Source: Theobroma cacao
Taxonomy: Eukaryota > Streptophyta > Magnoliopsida > Malvales > Malvaceae
Length of the DNA: 64,000 nt
Reading direction: 5' to 3'
Assembly (NCBI RefSeq): GCF_000208745.1
Contig: NC_030855.1
Location: 448,441-512,440 of the forward strand
Shown: piece by piece, positions 43,379 through 53,400 of the stretch
Layout of the letters: every line of letters starts with the position of its first letter
Numbering within the stretch: the first letter of the stretch is position 1
Translations under genes and position numbers: made by a program
Notes under the pieces: model-generated
What the model was told of the DNA's origin: nothing
The model's input: the letters and a program-made list of their open reading frames with translations, nothing else
Databases searched by the model: none

Positions 43379-44134
43379 TCAGAGACCAAGAGGATTCCCA
43401 TAAATCTTGATGGTCCAAACCACCCAAGGGATGAGCAACAAAACAAATGCAAACTCCCCATACAAGCAACCTGCATCCGACCCCTTCATATCCCCATCCC
43501 ACAGCGGCTGAAATATTGGAGGTGGAGGCGGCAGTGGGGGGGCAAGGATAAGGCCGCCGTCACCACCGTAGGCAGTGTAGTTGAGGAGCGCGGCAATGCC
43601 ATGGACAGCAACGGCGGATGTGAGGTAAAGATCAGGGTAGGAAATCTGAGAGGCATCGAGAGTGAAGTTGGAGAGGGAAGTGTTGGTTATGAGGATGGAT
43701 TTGGAAGGAAGTAAAGTTGGTAAGCGAGAGAAAGGCTTGAAGAGGGTGAGTTGTGAGAAAGTGAGGCGTTGCGGGACAATGTGGTAAGGGAGGATCAAAG
43801 GGTCAAATGTGGCGGTGGAGGAAGTTGGGACTTGACCTGGGAATGGGAAGAGATAATCATCGGAAGGGACAAAAAGGGTAGCTGAAAGTGGAAGCATGAA
43901 GACGTCAGAGGCTGAAAGCATGTTTGCCCAACTGTTGAAGTCCCCAGCTCCAATGAGAGCGTCAATGATGTTGTTCAGTTGGTGCTGATGCAGCGGAGGA
44001 GGTGGTGGCGGTGGCGGTGATGGTGGTGGAAGTGGCCGATGCTGATGCTGATGCTTGGCAGCGAAAGGGGCAACTGGACAGAGAATTAGGAGGAGAAAGA
44101 GGAGGAAAGAGAGAGAAGAGTATTCAGTCATCAT
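43379..44134 (-). CDS. secreted fasciclin-like (FAS1) domain protein
   Basis: A single exon encodes 251 residues. Residues 1-26 are a strong signal peptide; a His/Pro-rich stretch follows (HQHQHRPLPPPSPPPPPPPP, residues 28-47), like an extensin or AGP glycomodule. One FAS1 domain occupies about 53-187, with the H1-like segment ATLFVPSDDYL, the YH motif (LPYHIV, 116-121) and a closing AVHGIAALLNY. A second proline run (APPLPPPPP) and a hydrophobic C-terminal segment (about 226-243) suggest a membrane or GPI anchor, although the tail after it is rather long for GPI. Such proteins act at the cell surface or wall. It lies tail-to-tail with the JMJ gene, as the Arabidopsis FAS1 gene At1g30800 does next to JMJ18 (from memory). 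Confidence 0.88.
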   Translation of the reverse strand: MMTEYSSLSFLLFLLLILCPVAPFAAKHQHQHRPLPPPSPPPPPPPPLHQHQLNNIIDALIGAGDFNSWANMLSASDVFMLPLSATLFVPSDDYLFPFPGQVPTSSTATFDPLILPYHIVPQRLTFSQLTLFKPFSRLPTLLPSKSILITNTSLSNFTLDASQISYPDLYLTSAVAVHGIAALLNYTAYGGDGGLILAPPLPPPPPIFQPLWDGDMKGSDAGCLYGEFAFVLLLIPWVVWTIKIYGNPLGL

Positions 44135-44786
44135 GACTCATGACAGAAAAATGGAGAGCTGATTCTGGTATCAAAAATAACTGACGCCTTCAGTCCTAAC
44201 AAACTGTCCCCGCCAAAACTCCATTGTATGGCATTATAGTAATTAAACTGTTACTAATGGGGCACTCTTGGGTTTTACTTCTCTTTCAAAATTTTTTATA
44301 CATTTTTTTCCATTTAAACTCTTTAAGGGTTTATATTTTCATGTATTTTCATTTTTTTTGGCTTTAATTGTTTATCTTGAATATTAAATATTCTAATAAA
44401 TACTTTTTTGTCATAACTTATTTTCTTTATTAAATACAAATTAACGATTAATTGAATAAAATTTTTAAAATTTTGATATTTAACCTTCAAAACTTTTAAA
44501 ATTTTATTAATTTATATCACAAAACTGATTGATTTGATTAATGGAACAAAAAATTTTAAATTAAAATTGATCGAATTAATTAATTTAATTGCACGTATCT
44601 TCAAATATTTTTGTTAATTTAATTTAATTAATTTTATTTTAATGGAAAATTACTGACCTAAAATTTATTAAAAGACCGGTTGGGTCTCCACTCGGGTCGG
44701 GTGGTGTCGACTACTCAATTATAACTGGTAGTAATCATTCGGCCCTCATTTCTCAGTTTCTATTCTCAAAAGCTTAGGAAGACAAG
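44135..44786. other. shared promoter region of divergent FAS1 and SF3B5 genes
   Basis: A 652-base gap with divergent genes at both ends. The centre is AT-rich and repeat-free. Near the SF3B5 side it is GC-richer (GGTCGGGTGGTGTCG at about 44695). No other feature was seen; an AAACCCTAA telo-box-like motif occurs just inside SF3B5 intron 1 at about 44813. Confidence 0.5.
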
Positions 44787-47320
44787 ATGCAGGTAAGCCT
44801 CCCCCAACCAAAAACCCTAATTTCCTTCCTTTATTTATTAATTTTAAAAAATTCAATCAAGATCTTCCCTTTCTCTAATCCCTAACCTTGTTTATATGTT
44901 TGAAACTCTCTTTGATAAAATGTTATCAGGCAAGCGATAGGTTTAACATCAATTCTCAGCTCGAACATCTCCAAGCTAAATACGTTGGAACCGGCCATGC
45001 TGATTTGAATAGATTGTTAGTTTCTGACACACCATTTTTTTTCCTTCTAATTTCTCTTTCTTTTTTAAGAAAAAAAAAAAGAAATTTTGCTGATTTGTTT
45101 TTTATTTTGTTTCCTTCGTTGAATTGGATGGTAGTGAATGGGCAGTGAATATTCAACGGGATAGCTATGCATCGTATATAGGGCATTACCCAATGTTGGC
45201 TTTCTTTGCTGTGGCTGAAAATGAATCCATTGGAAGAGAGCGCTACAACTTCATGCAGGTAAAACATTTTCTTTATTTTTTGTTGGGTATTTTAGGATGA
45301 GTTAAGATGTTTGTTTGCCTTGCCTGCCATTTGGATTTGTGTGAGGTTTGGACAAAATTATCTGGGTTTGGAATTTGATGGGATATGAAGCTATGGGTGC
45401 TTTTTTCTTTTCAATTTTTCCCTTGGGATTTGACTAAGCTGCTGTTGGGTTTCAAAATGGTAGCTGTGTGTTCCAAGAGACCAGTAGTGTTTACAACTGA
45501 AAGAGAGTTATTTGGTTTAATCTCTGAGTGCTGCAGGGATAGGAGTATCCCAAGGATGTGTGGAAACAACATATGATTTATGTGTAGAAAGTTTGCCCTA
45601 GGGGGAACGAAAGTATAACACTTTATCCATGTTGTTGAGTGCAAATAGTTGCGAATTGGGATAATGTTTTGTTGAGTTGTGGTAGTTCTATTCCTATCCT
45701 GTAGGGGGATGCGTAGAGTAGTTGCACATCTTGCATGCAAGTGGATGTCACATTGCCCTTCACAAGTTACACTTACTAATGAACATTATGAGGTACATCC
45801 TATACCATAGATGGGACTCTCCAATGCGTTCTGGACATACTAGTGGCTGTTCTGATTGGTATCCACTTGTCTGCATTCATCAAGTATGCTGAACAATCTG
45901 TATCTTTTGGGGTATTGGTCCTGAGCTACTGGTCATTGCCATTGGTTGTAGGAATGAGTCTAATTTATATCATCTTACTAATGATGAACCAAAACTCAAC
46001 ATCTTGGTTGGCTAAAGGAGTTTCATTTTATTTCAGATGTTTAGTGATGTATATCTAAATACTTAGTGATAAATGCCATTAGTTGGATTCATTTTGTTGC
46101 TCTTGTTTACTTGAAATCGCTAAGGATTGTCCAATCCCTGAAGTGGATTACATTCAGATTAGCAGAAGGGAATAATTAGCTTAAAACCCTCATTACTCCT
46201 CTCTTTTAAAGGTCTCAGCTACAGTGTTCTATTTCCTTTTGCTCTGGTTTTCATTTGCCTGCCAAACCCATCTTAGGTGTAGATCTATTTGTTCATGATT
46301 CTGTATGCTTGTTTTTGTTATCATTGTTTTAAGTGTGTGTGATAGATTCTAGGTATAGTAAACGTCTAAATCATATGTAGAAAAAGCTTGTATATGTATG
46401 TGTACAGTTGTGATAATGATGCTCCTGCAGACTTCCAAATTTATGATACTTATTATCCCCATGTTAAAATCCTATAGGTTTAAATATGTTGGTCAGGTAG
46501 TGCAGCTAATCTTGCTTCCTCTGTGCATATGTATACTAGCTTGTCATGTTGTTGTTTGATTGAATTGCCCTTTTCTTTCCTACTTAGTTAGGTTCTAAGC
46601 AGCAAAGTTACTAACACTACTTGTTGGTTCACTTTGTCTTACCATCTTACCTTCTCGTTTCATGTAATGAAGTGGTATTTGGATCTAGAAATGGTTAAAC
46701 ACCCTGTTCCTTCTCTTTATAAGCTTTGCTTTTTTCTTCCATTTATAGTATTTTCTACCTTTCGTTAGACTATTGTTCAACTTTATTTTTGGTTTATCCA
46801 AACTGTATACTCCTACTCTTATGTGATTTTATTGATATGATGACTCAAGCCTTTAGCAGAAGGAGTCTGAATTTTGTATTAAAGCATATCATTGTTATTT
46901 GAAAACCTTTTTGGAGGCAATAAAGTCAAGTTTGGGTTGTAATATGGCTGTCCTGCAAATGCCACAAATATTTCAGGGCATTTGAACAATTAAACCTTGC
47001 ACATGACATACAGTACGAAAATCAATTAATCTATATCTCTTTTAATGTGTATATGTGTGCTAGAATCGCCAACTTCTCCATGCATACTTATTGTAAGATA
47101 CAAGCTTTTTATTTTTTTCTTGATGTGATAGTCGAATATTATATTGTTAGAGTTGCATGTTGTGAATAGCTTGGCAATCTTCTTCTTGTTTCTTTTTCTC
47201 TCCTTTTTTCTTTTATTTTTTCTGGCTTAAACTTTATTGTAAGGTATGATTATTTCCAATCTTTATGTACAGAAAATGCTTCTGCCTTGTGGTCTGCCTC
47301 CGGAAAGAGAAGATGATTAA
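44787..47320 (+). CDS. SF3B5: splicing factor 3B subunit 5 (SF3b10)
   Basis: Four exons (44787-44792, 44930-45015, 45135-45258, 47273-47320) join in phase to 87 residues, the exact family length. The protein reads MQASDRFNINSQLEHLQAKY, then GTGHADLNRFEWAVNIQRDS, YASYIGHYPM, ENESIGRERYNFMQKMLLPC and ends PPEREDD, nearly identical to SF3b10 across eukaryotes. It is a core subunit of the U2 snRNP SF3b complex, which helps recognise the branch point, and it also occurs in the SAGA complex. The first exon holds only two codons (ATG CAG), and the junction of exons 2 and 3 splits the Phe codon (TT|T). Intron 3 is 2.0 kb and I found no host RNA gene in it. Confidence 0.96.
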
Positions 47321-48220
47321 AAACTGGTGGTTGGACTATGAAGTGAAATGTTAGGAAGTCCAAGCTCTTCCCATCAGGCTGGAGAGTTTCCTGATTGAAT
47401 ATCCATCAATGTGTTTGTCTTGAAATGTGAAGTTATGTCCTGCTGGTGAATGTCATATGATTTTGGTGAAAAATGACCTAACATTGTAGCCTTTATTCCT
47501 AGCATAGATTTGTGGAATTGTAGAACATATGTAGTTCTCGAATGTGCCTTACCATCATGCTAAAATTAGAAGAACCTTATAAATCAGTGACTTATTTTGT
47601 AGCCCCAGTGTACTTCCTAGCATTGATTTGTTAAAAATGCTACATACTCTGATGTTTTAATTTTTAAACATATTAGTTCTTAAATTTTCCTTATATCTTG
47701 ATAATAAGGATTGCTAAGCAAACCTATTGCATTGGTTTTGAAAAAAGTTAAAGCCATAACTGTGAACAAGCCAACAAGGATGCATCTTCTGATAACAACT
47801 TTCAGCAGGACTGCCGAAAACAGAGATTGCTAAGCAAACCAAATCAGTAATGCTTACATCTCTTATTTCCTTCCTACCAGACATAGCCTCAGTGAATAAA
47901 ATGCTTTCCTCTGTTTCAATCACCTTTATAAAAGGGAAGTAACAGAAGAATAAATTTCAGCATGGGCAATTGCCTGTGATGGCCAAGGACTGGGAGTACA
48001 TTTCCACCATAACAATAAAAAATTGGAGACTATAGGCACTCCAATCATATAACAAGCAACTGTTTACCAGGTGAACACCATTTAAGTTGGAAAATCATGA
48101 CAAATTAAGAAAAATTAAACCAAAGATGTTTGTTTGTAATTACATATAAGGATGGTATGTGCACTCAAAGACTCATTGCAAAATGACACAAGCGTTATGA
48201 ATCTCGTGGTGAAGGTGAAT
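47321..48220. other. 3' regions of convergent SF3B5 and gamma-SNAP genes
   Basis: About 47321-47640 is probably SF3B5 3' UTR (+) and about 47950-48220 gamma-SNAP 3' UTR (-). An internal repeat is visible: TTGCTAAGCAAACC recurs at about 47711 and 47827. No gene is seen. Confidence 0.5.
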
Positions 48221-51200
48221 TCAAGTGAGGTCATTTTCATCCAGTGGTTCTTCCTCGTTAGCAGCATCGGTCTTAAACGCACTAACATCACCAGTAGGCA
48301 ACTTTCTTGCAAGCTTTATGATCTGCAGCCAATTTCATTTCAGTCAAATGTGTGCAATTGAATGAATTGCAAGTCCCACCCCATTGGCTATATCCACTTT
48401 CTAAGATTAACTCGAGATGCAAATGGATAATTCAAAAGCAACCAAGATTGTCATTAGATTAACATGAGATGCAAGTCCCGCCCCATTTACTATATCCACT
48501 TTGTAAGCTTAGATATGTGATTTTAAGTATTGCCGAATACTGCACAGTTGTAGGCATATAAAACCAGCCATGGTTGCATAAGTCAGATCTATCTTCAATA
48601 TGTGATTAAGCCCAAACGTAGTGTGCAGAAGATAAAATGTCTTAATTATATCATCAACAATGTTATGAGAGAGGCTCATGCATTTCCAAACACAAACTTG
48701 CAAATAGTCAAAAATTTTACCACATTGTCAAGATTGGAAATAGCACTAGACTGAGCCACACGTTTGATTTCTTCTACATCACCTTCCGTATAAGCAGAAA
48801 GAAGTTTACTAGCACAGCGGTTCTGATCACTTCCTAAAAAGGCATCAATTCTGAAAAGATCCAAAGATAAGAATATATTAGATCACCTTTTTCTCACAAG
48901 AAAGTCATTATACAGGATAAACATAGACCCCCAAAAACGAAAATCAAAGTACGATAGATTTGAAGATGCCTTCTGCTACTGCATTAAAAGATTGTTGAGC
49001 TAACAAGATCAGCTACTTGAGAGCCATAAATGACAGCCCAAAGTTAGTTTATATATGAGTACTATGAATGCGTCAATACATAGTGTTACAAAAAGGTTGC
49101 TGAGAGAGAACTGCACTTACTGAGAACAGTCATTGTAGCACTTTTCTGCTTGCTTCAAGTCATGAGCATAAAGATACACAATAATTGCACTAAGATACGC
49201 CTGAAATTTTATAAAAGAAGAAAATATTAGAGTTAATGTTATTTTTATTGGCAAAGCTTCCCTACATTAAAAAAAAAGCTGGTGCAAAACGAGTAAAAAG
49301 AACAGTAGCCACATCTGCACCAGATGATTGCAAGTAAGGGAGATTTTAACACCACAGACTTTTAAAGACATGCATGGACGTAGAGAGAGGTCAGCAACAA
49401 TTAGCATACTTCTTGAGAAAAAATTATCAGCTGAATTACAAAACAAAGAGAAAAGGAATGGCAAATGACTGGATACTAGGAATACAAGCAAATGATTTGG
49501 GTGCATAATATAAAGCTGCACCTTGCATTGACTATTTCGAGCATTGCACTTGTCAGCTGCTAAGCCCAATCTCAAAAGGAAAGCTGCAGCGTCTGTGTAC
49601 CTGAGGATAACAACACCAGAAATAATGCCTATTCATATTAGGTTTGCTTACATATGCAAACAAGGTAATTGCCTATAAACAGATTTTCCAAATTTACAGG
49701 CAGTTCAACACATACAACAGAAATCTTATAAGTGGTCATGAGTCCAGTGCCACCACATGGGCAGTTTCTTGCAAAACCATAAGAAAAAGGAAATACTTAT
49801 CAGACCATACAACCAAACAAAGGCCAAAATTTGGCTTGACAAATAACATCACAACTCACAAGCTTCAGTCTACTCAACCTGAACTCCCTAGTTCTAGACA
49901 GCCACATAAACGCATTTAAAATCTGTATTAGACTACGAACTAATGATTATATGCTTGCAAAAACAAAATCAATGGTCCAGTTTTTGTTCTTTTTCCTCTT
50001 TTATTTTAAGAAACAGCAGCATTCAAATTTTAAGAATATATTAGACATATGACGTTTCTCAATCATATAAAGAAGGATTTAATATATATAAACATTATAT
50101 GTATCTCAATATACTACGAAGAAGCAGATCCTTACTTCTCAAGCTTTACATAAACACTAGTGGCAGCACGATATAGATCAAAGGCCATTTGTTCCTTTCC
50201 ATCATCTTCAAGAATAACACAAGCATCAGTATACAGTTGAATGGCATCATCAGGCAAAGCATCCTCCAAAGCACTACAAAAGGAAAAAAAAAAAAAACTA
50301 AAAGAATTAAAAAATGAAAAATAAACTATGATTGTGATGTCAATGGTCATGCAGCTGGTAAGCTATATTGATGCATAAGAAAGAAAGACAAAAAATTAAG
50401 AAAAGTTCAATTATATTATTTACAATAAACAAGAAAATATCATGAAATAATCCAAAACCAACAAAAGTAATTCTAACTATTAGTTACTAGTGTTTGCCAG
50501 CCTATTCAAATCAAATGCCATATTCATATATCCATAACGTGGTGCAAAAAGAAACTATTATGGCATTGAAAGTTTAAAGAATTTGACTTCAGTTGACCAT
50601 ATAAGATCAAGCAAAAAACTTAAGCAGTTCAACTTTGATTGAAGTTAAAAAACATTATGTCAAGCTTCCAACAAATGTCTCTAAGCAGGATTACTAGTAG
50701 TAATGGCAAAATCTCACCTGGAAATCATAGAGCTGAAAAGATGAAAAATCCGAATTCCAACAAAAAGGTTTAAGCAATGTCCTTACCGGGCACCCTTGGC
50801 CAGTGCATCAGATGCAGGTTGTGGTCTATCACACTGCATGTATAGCTCAGATGCCTTTCTATAAAAATCAATAACTTCAGCCCAGTTGCGTAGTTCCTTT
50901 GCTAGAGCAGCAGCAGACTCCATGTGCTTAGCAGCATCCCAAGGCCTGATTTGCTTATAAAGGATGTGACAAGGGAGAAATGTTCACTTTTTGGGTACAC
51001 GTGCAGATCCATTAGGAATCGGGCTACAATTGGGGATGTAAACCCTCTCTTATCACATCCCCATCTCAAGATTCAAACTTCTGACCTCCAAGTTGAAGTC
51101 TCGAAGTGTTAACCGTTCGAGCATGGGATACATGCTAGATAATAAAAAAGAAGAACAGAAAAACAAAAAAATGAAACAATAAAAAAGTTAAAGAAACTAA

Positions 51201-51804
51201 TAAGGATACGAGGATAGCATCTCTTGTCCTTGTGAAGCTTTCTCGAATGCCAACTTTGCCTTCTCATAATTTCTTGCAACTCGAAATCCATTGGCTACAA
51301 GTAGATAAAATCCAAAAAAAAAGTCCAAAAGCATTACCAACTTTGTTCATATAAAAAATCCCATCAATGAAGAAAGGCCCCAAAAGCATGGCAATTACAT
51401 AGTGAGAATCCAAAAAAATAAAATCCCATTTTTAGATAAAATCTTAGAGGTTGAATAACGGGTTAGATAGCATTACCAGCTTGCTCATACAAAACAGTAG
51501 CACTTTTCCAATCAGCACTCCACCTTGTAAGACTCAGCTTTGTTCTACACATACAGACAGAGGAAACAGAAAAGTTGGGTCAGGCTGATTAATTGGTTTT
51601 GCCCCCAAACTAATTTGATAAATCAACACTACAGGGGATGGGATCGGATATCAAATAAAAAAAATTGAAATCTACGAATCTTCAGTGGTAATTTACAACA
51701 CATTCTTCTACAAATATACAAGTAAGATATTTGTAAAGAGAGGGGAGAGAGGCTTACAGCTTGTCGGCTTTGGAGATGAGCTTGCTGGGATCGGAAGTGG
51801 ACAT
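48221..51804 (-). CDS. GSNAP: gamma-soluble NSF attachment protein
   Basis: Nine exons (51804-51758, 51544-51477, 51294-51210, 50945-50787, 50273-50136, 49600-49522, 49200-49121, 48850-48721, 48322-48221) join in phase to 295 residues; the Arabidopsis protein is about 291. It opens MSTSDPSKLISKADKLTKLS and continues as TPR-like helical hairpins (AKLAFEKASQGQEMLSS, AAKHMESAAALAKELRNWAE, LYTDACVILEDDGKEQMAFD), ending in an acidic tail (AANEEEPLDENDLT). SNAPs bind SNARE bundles and recruit the ATPase NSF, so that SNAREs are recycled after membrane fusion. GT-AG splice sites throughout. Intron 3 holds a SINE-like insert. Pieces of this gene, including exons 1, 2, 3 and 6, recur at 58987-59332 and 60395-61115. 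It lies beside an NLR gene. Confidence 0.94.
50952..51131 (-). mobile_element. possible tRNA-derived SINE in gamma-SNAP intron 3
   Basis: Read on the minus strand, the segment opens CTCGAACGGTTAACACTTCG and has GTTTGAATCTT about 45 bases on, resembling degenerate A and B boxes of a pol III promoter. The body continues with GGGGATGTGATAAGAG and CCAATTGTAGCCCGATTC and is GC-richer than the intron around it. I saw no clear tail or target duplication, so this rests on the box-like motifs and composition. Confidence 0.4.
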
Positions 51805-52014
51805 GGCGTCGGAGTGATTGGAATTGGCCGGAATCTATGTATGTAGAGTACTAATAAAGTAAAACTGTAAAAGTGTAACGCCAATCCGCCCGCCTCTACT
51901 CTCTGAAATAACTTTGGCTTCAAACTTTTGGATTAGCTTTGGGTTTAGAATTTGGGGGTTGGCCCCGATGCTTCATCCCCTCCTTCCCTTCCCTTCCCTT
52001 CCCATTCAGGCATG

Positions 52015-52400
52015 GGTTCGGGTATCCGGACCTACTTGTCTGAATATAAAGGAACTCAAGCGGGTTTGAGACGGGTCTAAATAAAGAGCTTGCTGCCCAT
52101 TTCGAGTTCGGGTAAGATAGCGTATCAATCCTTAGATATTTAATACCGACTGCTTTTTAGTTATTTAAGTTTTGATTTTAAAATTTTATTTGTTGTTAAT
52201 TATGCATTTTAATTTTCGTTTAATTAGATGTGAGTAATTCCTTTTTTTAGTTTTGAGATTTAAAAATTGAGTATTTAATGGATTTGAATATTTATCGGAT
52301 AGTGCTTATTGAATTTGGATAAGATTCAAGTAAGAATTTTTAAAAATTAATAGAATATTTATAAAATTCAAGTATTTAGAAAAATGATAAAATTTGAAAA
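52015..52400. repeat. dispersed repeat, copy A (related copy at 59946-60390)
   Basis: Shared phrases with the second copy are CGGACCTACTTG, GTTTGAGAC-GG/AA-GT, TAAATAAAGAG or TAGATAAAGAG, CGAATTCGGGTAAGATA or CGAGTTCGGGTAAGATA, and TTTTTAGTTATTTAA. The copies have diverged but keep the order. Both lie near gamma-SNAP sequences, so they may be part of the same duplication or independent insertions of one family. Confidence 0.5.
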
Positions 52401-52901
52401 TAAAAAATAAAAAAAATTAATATCTTGTTATTGTTTATCTTAAGCCTCATTTCTTTACTAAGCATCAACATATTTGGACTTAACATTTTTCTCGAGTCAT
52501 CCATTTTCAGTTAAAAGTTGTAAATTACTTTACAGTATAAAATTATATAATTATAATATAAATTTAAAAAATTAACATAAAATCAATACATAAATATCTT
52601 TTCTTTTTCAAAATTATAAAATAAAAATCAAATAGAACACAATTTAAAATGAATTTGAGTAATTTCACATGGCTTCCTGTGTGTATTAATAAAAAAATAC
52701 AAAAAAATTTATATTACTTATATATAATGACAATATATATATTAATTGGAGAAAATTAACTCACTAAACTACATAAAAAAATCAAATGAGTTACATAAAT
52801 AATATAACACTAATTAATTTTTTTTCATTACAAATTAAAATTTGAATATAATTTTAATAGGACGTGAAATAAGTAGAGATGTCCATAAATCAGACCAAAC
52901 T

Positions 52902-53114
52902 ATGTGTACCAGAAGCAGAGTAGGAAATTCATCTCACAGAGGTCAGGTTAGCCCGCTTGTTGAGAGGATGGCTCCGATGCACCAGGTGGTGAGGTGGTTC
53001 GAGAAAGGGATCAGAAGGCCCAAGACATCCTTCAAGGTTCACCCTGCAATGTTTGGAAAGCTGATCCATGATGGTTCCACTGCATTATGCCCTTCGACTG
53101 AATCAATCACTTAG
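52902..53114 (+). CDS. small unrecognised ORF, possibly an exon remnant
   Basis: A 70-residue frame from the first ATG to TAG stands out from its AT-rich surroundings by composition: codons are ordinary and GC-rich (SPLVERMAPMHQVVRWFEKG, then RRPKTSFKVHPAMFGKL). I do not recognise a family. It ends about 290 bases before the NLR start on the same strand. It may be an old exon fragment captured by a transposon, or a small gene; there is no second exon I can support. Confidence 0.25.
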   Translation: MCTRSRVGNSSHRGQVSPLVERMAPMHQVVRWFEKGIRRPKTSFKVHPAMFGKLIHDGSTALCPSTESIT

Positions 53115-53400
53115 CAGTACTTTAATTGCAATATGATGGAGGTCATTTGTAACTATAATAGGAGTCACAAAGAAAGAAGTAGTATTATTTTTCTTGTAAG
53201 AAGGTTATCCTTTTTCTTCCACTAAATTGGAAAGCAATGTGTGCGTTGGCAGACAAAGTCTAAGTCAATACGTACACATAGATGCAAAAGGGTTGCATCT
53301 TCCTTACTGTTGACCACTCAAAAATTCATCAAAACAATTAGTCTCTTCAAACCCACAATTCATTTCATTCTTCTTTCTTCATCTATAAGATATTTTGATC

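Larger units (their letters stand above)
51805..53400. other. gamma-SNAP promoter, repeat remnant and upstream region of the NLR
   Basis: About 51805-52000 holds the gamma-SNAP promoter and leader. About 52015-52400 is a dispersed-repeat-like stretch (separate entry). About 52400-52840 is AT-rich with no signal. A small GC-richer ORF lies at 52902-53114 (separate entry). About 53120-53400 should be the NLR promoter. Confidence 0.55.

Noticed and set aside
46833..46870. C/D-box-like motifs (ATGATGA ... CTGA) in SF3B5 intron 3
   Set aside because: The boxes are only about 35 bases apart, no terminal stem or second guide region is evident, and chance occurrence is likely.
49267..49575. 102-residue minus frame across gamma-SNAP exon 6 and intron 6
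   Set aside because: Only its first 26 or so residues are the real exon 6; the rest reads through a GT donor into intron.
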